Position numbers and translations under genes: made by a program
Notes under the pieces: generated by a model
Databases searched by the model: none
What the model was told of the DNA's origin: nothing
The model's input: only the letters and a program-made list of their open reading frames with translations
Origin: Paenibacillus sambharensis
GTDB taxonomy: Bacteria > Bacillota > Bacilli > Paenibacillales > Paenibacillaceae
Assembly: GCF_003233845.1 (NCBI RefSeq)
Contig: NZ_QKRB01000048.1
Span: 1-64,000, forward strand
Length of the DNA stretch: 64,000 nucleotides
Direction: 5' to 3'
Part shown: piece after piece, positions 10,606 to 20,078 of the stretch
How positions within the stretch are numbered: position 1 is the stretch's first letter
Layout of the letters: every line of letters begins with the position of its first letter

Positions 10606-11373
10606 CTATTCCATATTTCGCTCATATATAATCCGAAGTCCTTCCAGCGTAAGCAGCGGGTCAACCTCTTCTATCGTGGATGATTCCCCCGCAATGAGCT
10701 CCGCCAGTCCGCCGGTTGCAATCACACGCGGATCTGTTCCAAACTCCGCACGAATCCGGCTCACGATCCCATCCACCTGGCCGGCATAGCCAAAGATAAT
10801 CCCTGCCTGCATGGACGTCACTGGATTGCGGCCGATTACACTCTTCGGCTTCACGAGCTCAATTCGCGGCAGCTTGGCGGCACGCTGGTACAGCGCTTCA
10901 GTGGAGATGCCGATCCCGGGCACGATAGCGCCGCCCAAATAATTGCCTTCTTCATCAATGTAATCGAACGTAGTCGCCGTTCCGAAATCAACCACGATCA
11001 GCGGGGTTCCGTATTTCTCAATTGCCGCCACCGCATTGACGATTCGGTCGGCTCCTACCTCACGCGGGTTCTCATACCGTATATTTAACCCTGTCTTAAT
11101 GCCTGGTCCCACAATGTAAGGCGACTTGTGAAAATATTTTTGGCACAGCTGCTCCAATGTGCGCATAAGCGGCGGCACGACCGAAGAGATCATAATACCG
11201 TCAATATCCTTCATGGAGACTTCCGCAAAATGAAACAGATTATGAATCATGATGCCATATTCATCAACGGTTGCTGAACGGTTAGTGCTCAGCCGCCAAT
11301 GATGCAGAAGCTCCCGGCCCCGGTAAATCCCAAGTACAATATTCGTGTTGCCTACATCCACGACTACTATCAT
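10606..11373 (-). CDS. coaX: Type III pantothenate kinase
   Basis: CoaX carries out the first step of coenzyme A synthesis, phosphorylation of pantothenate, and is not feedback-inhibited by CoA. The 255-residue protein shows the ASKHA-fold signatures of type III enzymes: [14 protein letters not shown] (ATP), [12 protein letters not shown], the acidic [14 protein letters not shown] segment, and [11 protein letters not shown]. Its ATG overlaps the nadC stop in TGATG, so it is probably translationally coupled. Confidence 0.97.
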   Translation of the reverse strand: MIVVVDVGNTNIVLGIYRGRELLHHWRLSTNRSATVDEYGIMIHNLFHFAEVSMKDIDGIMISSVVPPLMRTLEQLCQKYFHKSPYIVGPGIKTGLNIRYENPREVGADRIVNAVAAIEKYGTPLIVVDFGTATTFDYIDEEGNYLGGAIVPGIGISTEALYQRAAKLPRIELVKPKSVIGRNPVTSMQAGIIFGYAGQVDGIVSRIRAEFGTDPRVIATGGLAELIAGESSTIEEVDPLLTLEGLRIIYERNME

Positions 11374-12251
11374 CAGAGAGACGCCCCCGTTTTCCTCTCG
11401 TTCAGGTCCAGACTGATATCCAGTGCATCAAACGAGTAAGTTAGTGCGCCTACCGATATGACATCCACACCGGTTTCGGCAATGCCGCGGATCGTATCAA
11501 GCCGGACACCGCCGGATGCTTCGATCCGAACATGGGGGGCAGCCGCACGAATCATACGGCAGGCTTCCGCCATCCGCTCAAGCGGCATGTTATCGAGCAT
11601 TATAATGTCTGCCCCGGCCTGCAGCGCTTCCTGTACCTGTTCTAAGGATTCCGCCTCCACCTCAATGGTCATCGTATGCGGAATCCGCCCGCGTGCTGCG
11701 GCAACAGCCGCCGTAATGCCGCCCGCTCCCTTGATATGGTTGTCCTTGATCATTACGGCATCGTATAGACCGAACCGGTGATTGGCTCCGCCGCCGATCC
11801 GCACCGCATACTTCTCCAGCAGCCGGTGTCCCGGTGTGGTCTTGCGGGTATCCACCAGTCGGACCGGGAGCCCCTCAATCGCTTCCACATACTTGCGTGT
11901 CTTCGTGGCAATGCCGGATAACCGCTGGAGCAGGTTAAGTGCCAGCCGCTCTCCCGTAAGTAGACTGTGCGTGCTCCCCGTCACCTCGGCAAGGACATCG
12001 CCCTTACGGATTGCTTGTCCATCCTCCTGCATTGGAGTGAAAGCAAGTGAAGGGTCCACGATATCGAATACAAGGCGTGCGATTGGAAGCCCGGCCACAA
12101 TTCCGCCCTCTTTGGCATGGATAATCGCTTTGGACTGGTGACCATATGGGATTGTCGATTCGGTCGTCACATCCCCATAGCCGATATCCTCGGCCAGCCA
12201 GCTTCTAATCTGACTCCGCAGCGCGTCTTGATACCGGTCCAACTCAAACAT
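11373..12251 (-). CDS. nadC: Quinolinate phosphoribosyltransferase
   Basis: NadC converts quinolinate and PRPP to nicotinate mononucleotide, the third step of de novo NAD synthesis. The 292-residue protein contains [20 protein letters not shown], the [20 protein letters not shown] segment with conserved Arg and His, [15 protein letters not shown], and the C-terminal IEASGGV barrel motif. It overlaps nadB by 8 bp and coaX by 1 bp, consistent with one nadBC-coaX operon. Confidence 0.97.
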   Translation of the reverse strand: MFELDRYQDALRSQIRSWLAEDIGYGDVTTESTIPYGHQSKAIIHAKEGGIVAGLPIARLVFDIVDPSLAFTPMQEDGQAIRKGDVLAEVTGSTHSLLTGERLALNLLQRLSGIATKTRKYVEAIEGLPVRLVDTRKTTPGHRLLEKYAVRIGGGANHRFGLYDAVMIKDNHIKGAGGITAAVAAARGRIPHTMTIEVEAESLEQVQEALQAGADIIMLDNMPLERMAEACRMIRAAAPHVRIEASGGVRLDTIRGIAETGVDVISVGALTYSFDALDISLDLNERKTGASL

Positions 12252-13860
12252 CGTTAATCCGCTCCTCTGTCACGCCATGTTCGCGATGCAGCACAGTGTG
12301 CTTACGCCACAGCAAATCATCCCGTTCCGGGAAATCCTCCCGGTAATGCGCCCCTCTGCTCTCCTCACGGGAAAGGGCAGCCTGCGTCGTCAACAGCGCG
12401 CAGGTAAGCAGGTTGGCAAATTCATACTGCTCCCGTTTGGTCAGCAGGGTCTGAAAAATCGGCAGCTGCCGCTTCAGCTCGTCCAGCCCCTTCGACAGGC
12501 CGTTTCCATCCCGCCTAAGCCCTGAGTAGCGGACCATAATCTTTTGCAGCTTAAGCCGCTTCTCCACTACAGCCTGAATAGAGGAAGCCATCCGCACAGG
12601 TGATTCGAGCGTTGATGGCACTTCCGCACAGAAGGGTTCCAGATTGTTGATCCGGTGCACAATTCTGCGTCCGAACACAATTGCTTCCGATAAGGAGTTG
12701 CTCGCAAGACGGTTCGCCCCGTGCACGCCAGTGGAGGATACCTCGCCGCAGGCAAAGAGACGCTTAATACTGGTTTCCCCATTGAGGTCGGTCTTTACCC
12801 CGCCCATCATATAATGGGCCGCGGGCGCCACCGGAATCCAGTCCGTTGTCAGATCAAGCCCGTAATTCAGGCAGAATTCATAAATGGTCGGAAACCGGTG
12901 CTTCACAAGGTCTGCCGATTCATGCGTTATATCTATGTACACGAAGGTAGACTTGGTAATCTCCATCTCACTTACGATCGCACGTGCTACCACATCTCTC
13001 GGCGCCAGTTCAAGCTGTTCATGATATCGCTCCATGAAGCGCTCGCCCTTAATATTGCGGAGCACAGCACCCTCACCCCGAACCGCTTCCGAGATCAGGA
13101 ACCGCGGCGCACCAGGATAACAAAGTGCCGTTGGATGAAACTGAATAAACTCTACATCCTGAATATTAGCGCCCGCACGGTAAGCCATCGCGATCCCGTC
13201 ACCCGTCGCTACATCAGGATTGGTGGTATACCGGTAAAGCTGCCCGGCCCCGCCAGAGCATAGCACAGTTGCCTTCCCCCGCACGTATACACGGCTGCCA
13301 TCCGGTTTCTGGACGAGCGCTCCGCAGCATTCCCCATCATGTGTAATCAGGTCGATAACGAAGTGGTCATCCCACACCTCAATGTTATCGTGATCCTTGG
13401 TCTTCTCCGACAAGGCACGGACGATCTCGTAGCCGGTTGCATCTCCGTTGGCATGCAGGATCCGCCGCTGGCTGTGTGCGCCTTCCTTGGTCAGCGCGTA
13501 AGCTCCATCCTCCTGATCGAACTGGGTTCCCATCTGAATGAGATCAGCAACTCCATCGGGTCCCTCGTGAACCAGCACATCAACGGCATCATGGGCACAT
13601 AACCCAGCACCGGCGATGAGAGTGTCCTGCCTGTGATAGGCCGGCGAATCTTCATCCGATATAACGGCCGCGATTCCGCCCTGGGCGTACCGGGTGTTGC
13701 TGTCGAGCAGCGATTTCTTCGTAATCATCAGGACTGAATTATGTTCACTTGCCTTTATAGCCGTAAAAAGACCGGCAATGCCGGCCCCAATAACGATCAC
13801 ATCTTTGTCGATGACGGGCAGCTGTGACAGCTCGACGTCCACCAGATATCTAGGTATCAT
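12244..13860 (-). CDS. nadB: L-aspartate oxidase
   Basis: This FAD enzyme oxidises L-aspartate to iminoaspartate for NadA. The 538-residue protein has an N-terminal FAD motif VIVIGAGIAGLFTAIKAS, TRYAQGGIAAV, LHANGDATGYEI, EFIQFHPTAL, and GANRLASNSLSEAIVFGRR, followed by the helical C-terminal domain of the fumarate reductase flavoprotein family. An upstream in-frame start exists, but GGAGGA sits about 6 nt before the ATG at 13860, so this start is preferred. The rejected extension would cover the intergenic hairpin. Confidence 0.96.
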   Translation of the reverse strand: MIPRYLVDVELSQLPVIDKDVIVIGAGIAGLFTAIKASEHNSVLMITKKSLLDSNTRYAQGGIAAVISDEDSPAYHRQDTLIAGAGLCAHDAVDVLVHEGPDGVADLIQMGTQFDQEDGAYALTKEGAHSQRRILHANGDATGYEIVRALSEKTKDHDNIEVWDDHFVIDLITHDGECCGALVQKPDGSRVYVRGKATVLCSGGAGQLYRYTTNPDVATGDGIAMAYRAGANIQDVEFIQFHPTALCYPGAPRFLISEAVRGEGAVLRNIKGERFMERYHEQLELAPRDVVARAIVSEMEITKSTFVYIDITHESADLVKHRFPTIYEFCLNYGLDLTTDWIPVAPAAHYMMGGVKTDLNGETSIKRLFACGEVSSTGVHGANRLASNSLSEAIVFGRRIVHRINNLEPFCAEVPSTLESPVRMASSIQAVVEKRLKLQKIMVRYSGLRRDGNGLSKGLDELKRQLPIFQTLLTKREQYEFANLLTCALLTTQAALSREESRGAHYREDFPERDDLLWRKHTVLHREHGVTEERINDV

Positions 13861-13878
13861 GACAGTCCTCCGTACAAG

Positions 13879-13910
13879 CGTAAACGGCTTACCCCGGCGA
13901 AGGGGTAAGC
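13879..13910 (-). terminator. Hairpin between nadA and nadB
   Basis: A perfect 9-bp minus-strand stem GCTTACCCC (13910-13902) with GGGGTAAGC (13895-13887) and a 6-nt loop, followed by CGTTTACG. The U-rich tail is short, so it may be a partial terminator or attenuator that lowers nadB-nadC-coaX expression relative to nadA, or an RNA-stability element. Confidence 0.5.
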
Positions 13911-13959
13911 ACCGTTTTGGCATAAAGTATAGACAAGCTCCGTTAAGGGAAACGGGTAA

Positions 13960-14898
13960 CTATTTCACTTGGAGCATACGCTCCAGCGAGAGGCGGGCTT
14001 GATCTGCAATATGAGGCGGCACATAAATTTGCGGCTGCATCGTTTCCAGACATTTAACCAGCTTCTTCAAATTATTGACCTTCATATTCGGGCAAACCAG
14101 GTACTTGGTCGCAAAGTGGAATTCCTTATCCGGGCTGTCCAGACGTAGCTGGTAGCCGGTTCCATCCTCCGTACCCACGATAAACTGCTTGTGACTCGAT
14201 TCCTTGCAGAATTTAAGGATAGCTGTTGTACTTCCAACAAAGTCGCCCATCTCCACAACCTCTGGGCGGCACTCCGGATGAACGACGAAGAGCGCCTCGG
14301 GATACTTGGCCTTCATCTCTTCAACATCCTTCACCGTCAACATATCATGCGTATTACAGTAGCCTTCCCAGATGATCATCTTCTTGTCTGTGTGCTGCTG
14401 CACATAATGGCCAAGGTTCTTGTCCGGAACCCAAATCACTTCGTCCGAATCCACTGAATTAACGACCTTCACAGCATTCGCCGATGTACAGCAAATGTCC
14501 GTCTCGGCTTTAATCTCAGCCGATGAGTTAATATAAGTGACAACCGTTGCGTTCGGATGCTGAGCCTTCAGCTTGCGCAGTCCATCAACATTGACCATGT
14601 CCGCCATTGGACATCCTGCACGTTCGTCAGGAATAATGACCGTCTTGTTCGGGGCCAGAATCTTCGCGCTCTCGCCCATGAAGTGGACACCGCAGAATAC
14701 GATCGTCTCCGCATCGGTTTCTGCAGCCTTCTGTGCCAGAAGGAATGAATCCCCACGAAAGTCGGCTACCTCCTGTATTTCGTCACGCTGATAATAATGA
14801 GCAAGAATAATGGCGTTGCGTTCTTTCTTCAGCTGCATAAGCCGCTCGCGAAGTACACGGTTCTGTTCCGCCTTGCGCTCGAGAGCCAATGCTTCCAT
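13960..14898 (-). CDS. nadA: Quinolinate synthase
   Basis: NadA condenses iminoaspartate with dihydroxyacetone phosphate to quinolinate and carries a [4Fe-4S] cluster. The 312-residue protein has ILAHYYQRDEIQEVADFRGDS, VFCGVHFMGESAKIL with the first cluster cysteine, a middle conserved cysteine in VHPECRPEV, and the last in YLVCPNMKVN, the usual three ligands. The short CCTSANA stretch is also family-typical. The first gene of the NAD set, it has its own promoter about 100 bp upstream. Confidence 0.97.
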   Translation of the reverse strand: MEALALERKAEQNRVLRERLMQLKKERNAIILAHYYQRDEIQEVADFRGDSFLLAQKAAETDAETIVFCGVHFMGESAKILAPNKTVIIPDERAGCPMADMVNVDGLRKLKAQHPNATVVTYINSSAEIKAETDICCTSANAVKVVNSVDSDEVIWVPDKNLGHYVQQHTDKKMIIWEGYCNTHDMLTVKDVEEMKAKYPEALFVVHPECRPEVVEMGDFVGSTTAILKFCKESSHKQFIVGTEDGTGYQLRLDSPDKEFHFATKYLVCPNMKVNNLKKLVKCLETMQPQIYVPPHIADQARLSLERMLQVK

Positions 14899-14984
14899 GG
14901 ATCATCCACTCCTTAATTATGTCAAAGGGCTCATGTCCCCCATCAATAGATGCCTGATGATTCTTAGTGTGACCAATGACCGCG

Positions 14985-15033
14985 AAATCAATTGGTTAAC
15001 AACTAATTTACACAACGCCACAGAGGCTGTCAA
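14985..15033 (-). promoter_or_regulatory. nadA promoter with operator-like dyad
   Basis: Minus-strand TTGACA (15033-15028) and TAAATT (15010-15005) are 17 bp apart. A 25-bp imperfect dyad, AAATTAGTTG-N5-CAATTGATTT on the minus strand (15009-14985, 8 of 10 positions symmetric), overlaps the -10 and the start site, where a repressor would act. NAD biosynthesis in Bacillales is repressed by NiaR/NadR-type regulators, but I cannot assign this site to one. The remaining bases 15034-15240 hold nothing I can support. Confidence 0.6.
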
Positions 15034-15260
15034 TAAAAGGACGGGGCTGCTTGTGAAAGCAGGAACGAGCACTGCTCCCCATTTGTAGCAAAGTTCGCCC
15101 TTCTTACCCTGCCAACAGCTTTCACATCTTTACGTATGACCATCGTCACCTGCAATCCGGAGGACAGTCAGCCTGACACGTGACTTCCCTCACTTGGAGA
15201 GGATCGCACTCCATCTTACACTTAACCCACAACCTTTAAAAAAAAGGAGATGGAATACTC

Positions 15261-15728
15261 TTGATGAATCTCTGGCTGACCCTTCATGTACTCGGTGCTA
15301 TTCTCTTCATCGGCAATATTATCATTACGGCCTTCTGGAAGGTAAGCGCAGATTGGAGCGGCAATCCGCACATCATCGTCGTTGCAGCAAGGTCCGTACT
15401 CCGTGCTGATCTGTTCTTTACTTTACCCGGCATATCGCTGCTGCTGCTCTCCGGTCATATGATGATTGAGGAGCAAGGGTACTCATTGTGGCAATGGTCC
15501 TGGCTAAGTGCATCCTACCTCATGTTCCTGATATCCGGCATCCTGTGGCTGACTATCTTGCTTCCGGCACAGCGGAAGATGCTCCAGCTTGCACAGCATT
15601 CCCGCACTTCAGGTGCTGTATGTGACGATTACCGCCGTACAAGCCGCCGCTGGAATATTGCCGGAACAATAGCGACTGTGCTGCCGCTGCTCGTTCTGCT
15701 GCTGATGGTGGTCAAGCGGCTGCCCTGA
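15261..15728 (+). CDS. DUF2269-type integral membrane protein
   Basis: A 155-residue membrane protein transcribed against its neighbours. Four hydrophobic segments are visible: about residues 4-27 (WLTLHVLGAILFIGNIIITA), 50-68, 77-102 and 132-150. The N-terminal WLTLHVLGAILFIGN pattern is typical of DUF2269, a family without an established function. AAGGAG lies 11 nt before a TTG at 15261 and 14 nt before the ATG at 15264, so TTG is the likelier start. It converges on ftsH with a shared terminator hairpin and has no clear functional link to either neighbour. Confidence 0.8.
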   Translation: MMNLWLTLHVLGAILFIGNIIITAFWKVSADWSGNPHIIVVAARSVLRADLFFTLPGISLLLLSGHMMIEEQGYSLWQWSWLSASYLMFLISGILWLTILLPAQRKMLQLAQHSRTSGAVCDDYRRTSRRWNIAGTIATVLPLLVLLLMVVKRLP

Positions 15729-15747
15729 ACCAGCTGAATTTCCAACC

Positions 15748-15790
15748 AAAAAAAGGAAAGAGCTTCTACCCTTCGGTGGAAGCTCTTCCT
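15748..15790 (-). terminator. Terminator after ftsH (hairpin shared with DUF2269)
   Basis: A long hairpin with arms GGAAGAGCTTC and GAAGCTCTTTCC lies between the convergent stops. On the minus strand it is followed by TTTCCTTTTTTTGG, a strong intrinsic terminator for ftsH. On the plus strand the tail CTTCCTCTATAT is weaker. Confidence 0.88.
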
Positions 15791-15810
15791 CTATATAGGG
15801 GACCCGCAGT

Positions 15811-17814
15811 TTATCGCGGATCCATACCGTCATTACCGTTATCGTCGCCGCCCGGAGTGGCATCACTGCCAGGCTCCTTCTTCTGAATCCGAACCTTAAC
15901 GTTGCCAAGTGTATCAATTGACGGCTCGCCTCTGGTCTCCTCAGGAGTCTCACCAGAAGTATTATCGTCACTGCCGCCCTCAAGCGTACCGGTATCGATC
16001 AAACGCTTGATCTGTTCGAGTTCCAGTGTCTCTTCCTTAAGGAGCGTCTCGGCAATCAGGGTTACCTCACGGCTCTTCTCATTCAGGAGATCCTTCGCCC
16101 GTGTGTAGCAGTAATTGATCAGGTTCTGCATTTCCTGGTCAATCTCATAAGCAATCGCATCCGAGTAGTTCTGCTCGTGACCGATATCACGGCCGAGGAA
16201 CACCTGACCTTGCGAATTGCCGAACTGCATCGGACCAAGCTTCTCACTCATACCGTACTCCATAATCATGCTGCGGACAATGCCCGTCGCCTGCTTGAAG
16301 TCACTGTATGCGCCAGTGCCAATCTCGCCGATGAAGAGTTCTTCCGCTACACGGCCGCCCAAGAGGCCCGTGACCTTATCCAGAAGCTCCTGCTTCGTAA
16401 CAAGCATCCGGTCTTCCTTCGGAAGCATGATCACATATCCGCCGGCACGGCCGCGCGGGATAATCGTTACCTTGTGTACCATATCGGCATGCTCCAGGAA
16501 GTAACCGATAATGGTATGGCCCGCTTCGTGGAAAGCGACGATCCGCTTCTCCCGGTCGCTGATTACGCGGCTGCGCTTCTCCGTACCAACGATAACACGG
16601 TCAATTGCTTCATCCACTTCCTGCATGGCGATGTCCTTCTTGTTGCGGCGTGCCGCTAGCAGTGCCGCTTCGTTCAGCAGGTTCTCAAGATCCGCACCCG
16701 TAAAACCGGTCGTCCGCTTCGCAATGACTTCCAGCTTCACGTCCTTAGCGAGCGGCTTGTTGCGTGCGTGGACCTTCAGAACCGCTTCGCGGCCCTTAAC
16801 ATCCGGACGGTCAACCGTAATCTGACGGTCGAAACGGCCTGGACGAAGAAGTGCCGGGTCAAGAATGTCCGGACGGTTCGTTGCCGCAACGATGATGATA
16901 CCTTCGTTCGCGCCAAACCCGTCCATCTCAACAAGCAATTGGTTGAGCGTCTGCTCACGCTCGTCATGACCGCCGCCAAGGCCTGCGCCCCGCTGACGTC
17001 CAACGGCGTCGATCTCATCGATGAAGATGATACATGGCGCGTTCTTCTTCGCATTCTCGAACAAGTCACGAACACGGGAAGCACCGACACCGACGAACAT
17101 CTCAACGAAGTCGGAACCTGAGATGCTGAAGAACGGAACGCCCGCTTCGCCTGCAACAGCACGCGCAAGCAGCGTTTTACCGGTACCCGGAGGACCTACG
17201 AGCAGTACACCCTTCGGAATACGTGCGCCAACGGCGCTGAACTTCCGCGGATCCTTCAGGAACTCAACGACTTCGACAAGCTCCTGCTTCTCTTCGTCAG
17301 CCCCTGCCACATCCTCAAAGGTGATCCGCTTCTTCTCTTCATTATAAAGACGTGCGCGGCTCTTGCCGAAGTTCATGACTTTACCGCCGCCGCCCTGTGC
17401 TTGATTAATTAAGAAGAAGAACAGGATGAAGATGATCACAAACGGTATGATGGAGGTCAGGAATGTCAGCCAGATGCTCTGGCCTTCCATCTTCTCCATG
17501 TTAAATTTGAACCCGTTCGCAGCCGAAGCGTTCTGAACTTCTGCGGTTGCGTACTCTTCAGCAGGCATACGCGAGAAGAACTTCTTGCTCTCCGCATCAC
17601 TCGGCTGTGTTCTATATTCACCAGTGACCAAATAGGTGTAGCCGTCAAACTTTAGAGTAACTTCCTCGACGTTGTTATCAGCAAGCACCTGACGGAACTT
17701 ATCATAGGAAAGCTCCTGTGTTGTATCGTTCTGGCCGCTGATAAACTGGACGATCCCGACGGTCACCAAAAAAATAAGTAAATAAAATCCGGTATTTCGG
17801 ATGATCCGATTCAT
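15811..17814 (-). CDS. ftsH: ATP-dependent zinc metalloprotease FtsH
   Basis: FtsH is a membrane-anchored AAA+ protease that degrades misfolded membrane proteins and regulators and is needed for sporulation entry in B. subtilis. The 667-residue protein has an N-terminal membrane segment (about 7-27), an extracytoplasmic domain, and a second segment (about 118-140). The AAA module carries Walker A GPPGTGKT, Walker [12 protein letters not shown] and the second-region-of-homology stretch [19 protein letters not shown]. The zinc motif is HEAGH. The C-terminal tail is low-complexity Gly/Asp/Glu. It is downstream of hpt with its own promoter between. Confidence 0.98.
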   Translation of the reverse strand: MNRIIRNTGFYLLIFLVTVGIVQFISGQNDTTQELSYDKFRQVLADNNVEEVTLKFDGYTYLVTGEYRTQPSDAESKKFFSRMPAEEYATAEVQNASAANGFKFNMEKMEGQSIWLTFLTSIIPFVIIFILFFFLINQAQGGGGKVMNFGKSRARLYNEEKKRITFEDVAGADEEKQELVEVVEFLKDPRKFSAVGARIPKGVLLVGPPGTGKTLLARAVAGEAGVPFFSISGSDFVEMFVGVGASRVRDLFENAKKNAPCIIFIDEIDAVGRQRGAGLGGGHDEREQTLNQLLVEMDGFGANEGIIIVAATNRPDILDPALLRPGRFDRQITVDRPDVKGREAVLKVHARNKPLAKDVKLEVIAKRTTGFTGADLENLLNEAALLAARRNKKDIAMQEVDEAIDRVIVGTEKRSRVISDREKRIVAFHEAGHTIIGYFLEHADMVHKVTIIPRGRAGGYVIMLPKEDRMLVTKQELLDKVTGLLGGRVAEELFIGEIGTGAYSDFKQATGIVRSMIMEYGMSEKLGPMQFGNSQGQVFLGRDIGHEQNYSDAIAYEIDQEMQNLINYCYTRAKDLLNEKSREVTLIAETLLKEETLELEQIKRLIDTGTLEGGSDDNTSGETPEETRGEPSIDTLGNVKVRIQKKEPGSDATPGGDDNGNDGMDPR

Positions 17815-17843
17815 CCCCTACCTCCTCTCAAGGCGCTTAAAAT

Positions 17844-17873
17844 ATTTTACCATAGCAGGTCTCCCATTCTCAA
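17844..17873 (-). promoter_or_regulatory. ftsH promoter
   Basis: Minus-strand TTGAGA (17873-17868) and TAAAAT (17849-17844), 18-bp spacer, followed by an AGAGGAGG ribosome-binding site just before the ftsH ATG. Confidence 0.6.
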
Positions 17874-17924
17874 CAGAACCGGATTTAGACCCGATAAGGG
17901 TGATCCCTGGTACGATGATTGCTG

Positions 17925-18479
17925 TTATTTGCTGTACACTTCCGGCTTCAGAATGCCGATGAGAGGCAGGTTGCGGTACCGCTCGGCATAGTCAAGGCCA
18001 TATCCGACAACAAAAGCATCCGGTAGGGTGAAACCGGTATAATCAGCCTCCAGATCCACTGTCCGGCCGGCCGGCTTGTCAAAGAGCGTTGCAACAGTTA
18101 CCGACTTAGCATTACGGCGCTCCAGCACATCAATCAGGTAGCTGAGCGTCAGGCCGCTGTCGATGATATCCTCAACAATCAGCACGTCGCGCCCTTCAAC
18201 CGGCGTGTCCAGATCCTTAATAATCTTGACGACTCCGGATGATTTCGTCGATGCCCCGTAGCTGGATATTGCCATGAAGTCAAGCTCAAGCGGGATATCC
18301 ATATTCTTAACCAGGTCGGCCATGAAGATAAAAGCGCCCTTAAGAATACAGATAACAAGCGGATTCCGGTCGTTAAAATCACGGCTCAGCTGTTCCCCCA
18401 GCTCCTTCACCTTCTGCTGGATTTGTTCGGCGTCGTACAGTACTTCTTGAATGTCGTTCAGCAACTTCGGAACCCCCAA
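17925..18479 (-). CDS. hpt: Hypoxanthine phosphoribosyltransferase
   Basis: This purine salvage enzyme makes IMP (and GMP) from hypoxanthine (or guanine) and PRPP. The 184-residue protein contains the PRPP loop [17 protein letters not shown], the flexible-loop [14 protein letters not shown], and the C-terminal base-recognition region [19 protein letters not shown]. It follows tilS by 18 bp, the same tilS-hprT-ftsH order as in B. subtilis, where HprT and TilS also affect ftsH transcription. Confidence 0.97.
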   Translation of the reverse strand: MGVPKLLNDIQEVLYDAEQIQQKVKELGEQLSRDFNDRNPLVICILKGAFIFMADLVKNMDIPLELDFMAISSYGASTKSSGVVKIIKDLDTPVEGRDVLIVEDIIDSGLTLSYLIDVLERRNAKSVTVATLFDKPAGRTVDLEADYTGFTLPDAFVVGYGLDYAERYRNLPLIGILKPEVYSK

Positions 18480-18497
18480 TGTCTTATCTACTTATGT

Positions 18498-19973
18498 TTA
18501 TGAATCCATGCTTCCATCCATGCGGCCTTCGGCCTCGCCAATGTCCGCATCTCCCGACCATACGATCCGCAGAAGCCGCTCGGTCCCAGCCCCAATCGGG
18601 GCAACTGACGACCTGCGAACGCCCGGTATCCAGAGCAGCCGTCCCTCGGCGTCCCATACAAGCGGTATCCGGTCTCTCCGTGACGGCGGAATCTTACTGT
18701 CAACGAACATATCTTGCACTTTTTTGGTGCCGTTTAAACCGAAAACGCTCATCCGGTCTCCCGGCCTTCTGCTGCGGACGGTTAAAGGAAAACGGACGGC
18801 TTCGGCATCAAAGTACACTTCACTGCCGCTCCCGCCATATGTACGGCTGTCATTCTTCCCAGGCTCTGTTCTGCCGGTGCCGAACAACAGCTCTTCCCCT
18901 GTCTCGGCGATCAGCAGCCGCTTATGCTCTGGCGTAACGGAATACTCAAACTCCGCCGACGTTTCCGTACCGCCGCTATCCCTGATGAAACGCAGTGTAT
19001 CATATTCACGAACACACCGCACCCCGCCGCCTGCATCCAGGCTCCAGGACGTACGTAACTCGTCAGTAGCGGACAGACGGATTTCCTCAATACGTTCGAA
19101 GGAAGTCGTTTCCGTTTCCAGAGTGAGATAGTTTAATATTAGTTTAATCAATCTCCTTTGTAAAGCGACGTGGATGCCGGCCAGCTGACTGCATTTCAGC
19201 TTCCATCCTCTGCCGGTCTGCACGGCCTGCTCCTGGAATACGGCTTCCGCCTGACGTTGCATGTAATCATGCTCTCCGCTGCTGACTTCCGCCAGCCGGA
19301 CAAGTGATTCACGCACACCGGGATTCATTGTCTCAAGATAAGGGAGAACGTCAAGCCGCAGCTTGTTGCGCATATAATACCGCTGGCTGTTGCTGCTGTC
19401 TTCGCAATAGGCCACATCTGCCTGCCGGCAGTAAGCCAGAATATCCGTCTTGTTCATACGCAGGAAAGGCCGGATAAGTTCCACGTTTTTTTCGCGGCGG
19501 ATGGGCGCCATCCCTGAGAGCCCTCCAAGGCCTGTCCCGCGAAGCAGCCTCATCAGCACGGTTTCCGCCTGATCGTCCGCATGATGGGCAAGCGCGATTT
19601 TGGAAGCTCCGTACTTCTCCGCAATCCTGTGCAGGAACGCATAGCGCCGCCGGCGGGAGGCCAGCTGCGGGTTCTCGCTGACAGCCGCCAGCTCGGCAGG
19701 CATATCGAGCTCCGTTATCTCGCATGGGATATGCAGACGACGGCATAAACGCTTAACAAAATCAGCCTCCGCGCTGGACTCTTCCTTCCGGAAGCCATGG
19801 TTGACATGCGCCGCAACCAACCGGATATCCTCCTCTTCAGCCAGCCGGTGGAGCACATGGAGCAATGCCGTCGAATCCGGCCCGCCTGATACCGCTACTA
19901 CAATCGTGTCCCCCCGGCTCCAGAGACCCTCCTGCAGTGCCGCCTGTTTCGTACGTTTCACCAGTTCCTCCAT
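18498..19973 (-). CDS. tilS: tRNA(Ile)-lysidine synthetase
   Basis: TilS modifies the wobble cytidine of the CAU-anticodon tRNA-Ile to lysidine, changing its decoding from AUG to AUA. The approximately 491-residue protein has the N-ATPase PP-loop VAVSGGPDSTALLHVL, LVAAHVNHGFRKEES, IALAHHADDQAETVLMRLLRGTGLGGLSGM, and C-terminal TilS domains ending in a VRSRRPGDRM-containing segment. A GTG start five codons upstream (19988) is also possible; the ATG at 19973 has GGGGTGAG about 10 nt upstream. Confidence 0.95.
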   Translation of the reverse strand: MEELVKRTKQAALQEGLWSRGDTIVVAVSGGPDSTALLHVLHRLAEEEDIRLVAAHVNHGFRKEESSAEADFVKRLCRRLHIPCEITELDMPAELAAVSENPQLASRRRRYAFLHRIAEKYGASKIALAHHADDQAETVLMRLLRGTGLGGLSGMAPIRREKNVELIRPFLRMNKTDILAYCRQADVAYCEDSSNSQRYYMRNKLRLDVLPYLETMNPGVRESLVRLAEVSSGEHDYMQRQAEAVFQEQAVQTGRGWKLKCSQLAGIHVALQRRLIKLILNYLTLETETTSFERIEEIRLSATDELRTSWSLDAGGGVRCVREYDTLRFIRDSGGTETSAEFEYSVTPEHKRLLIAETGEELLFGTGRTEPGKNDSRTYGGSGSEVYFDAEAVRFPLTVRSRRPGDRMSVFGLNGTKKVQDMFVDSKIPPSRRDRIPLVWDAEGRLLWIPGVRRSSVAPIGAGTERLLRIVWSGDADIGEAEGRMDGSMDS

Positions 19974-20078
19974 GACTCCACATCTCACCCCGGTAACTCT
20001 ATTGTAAATTTACACCAACCCGCTGGCGGTCAAACAATCCGCCCCCACTTCCCTAAGGCGCCTCGCGCGCCGCCAAAG

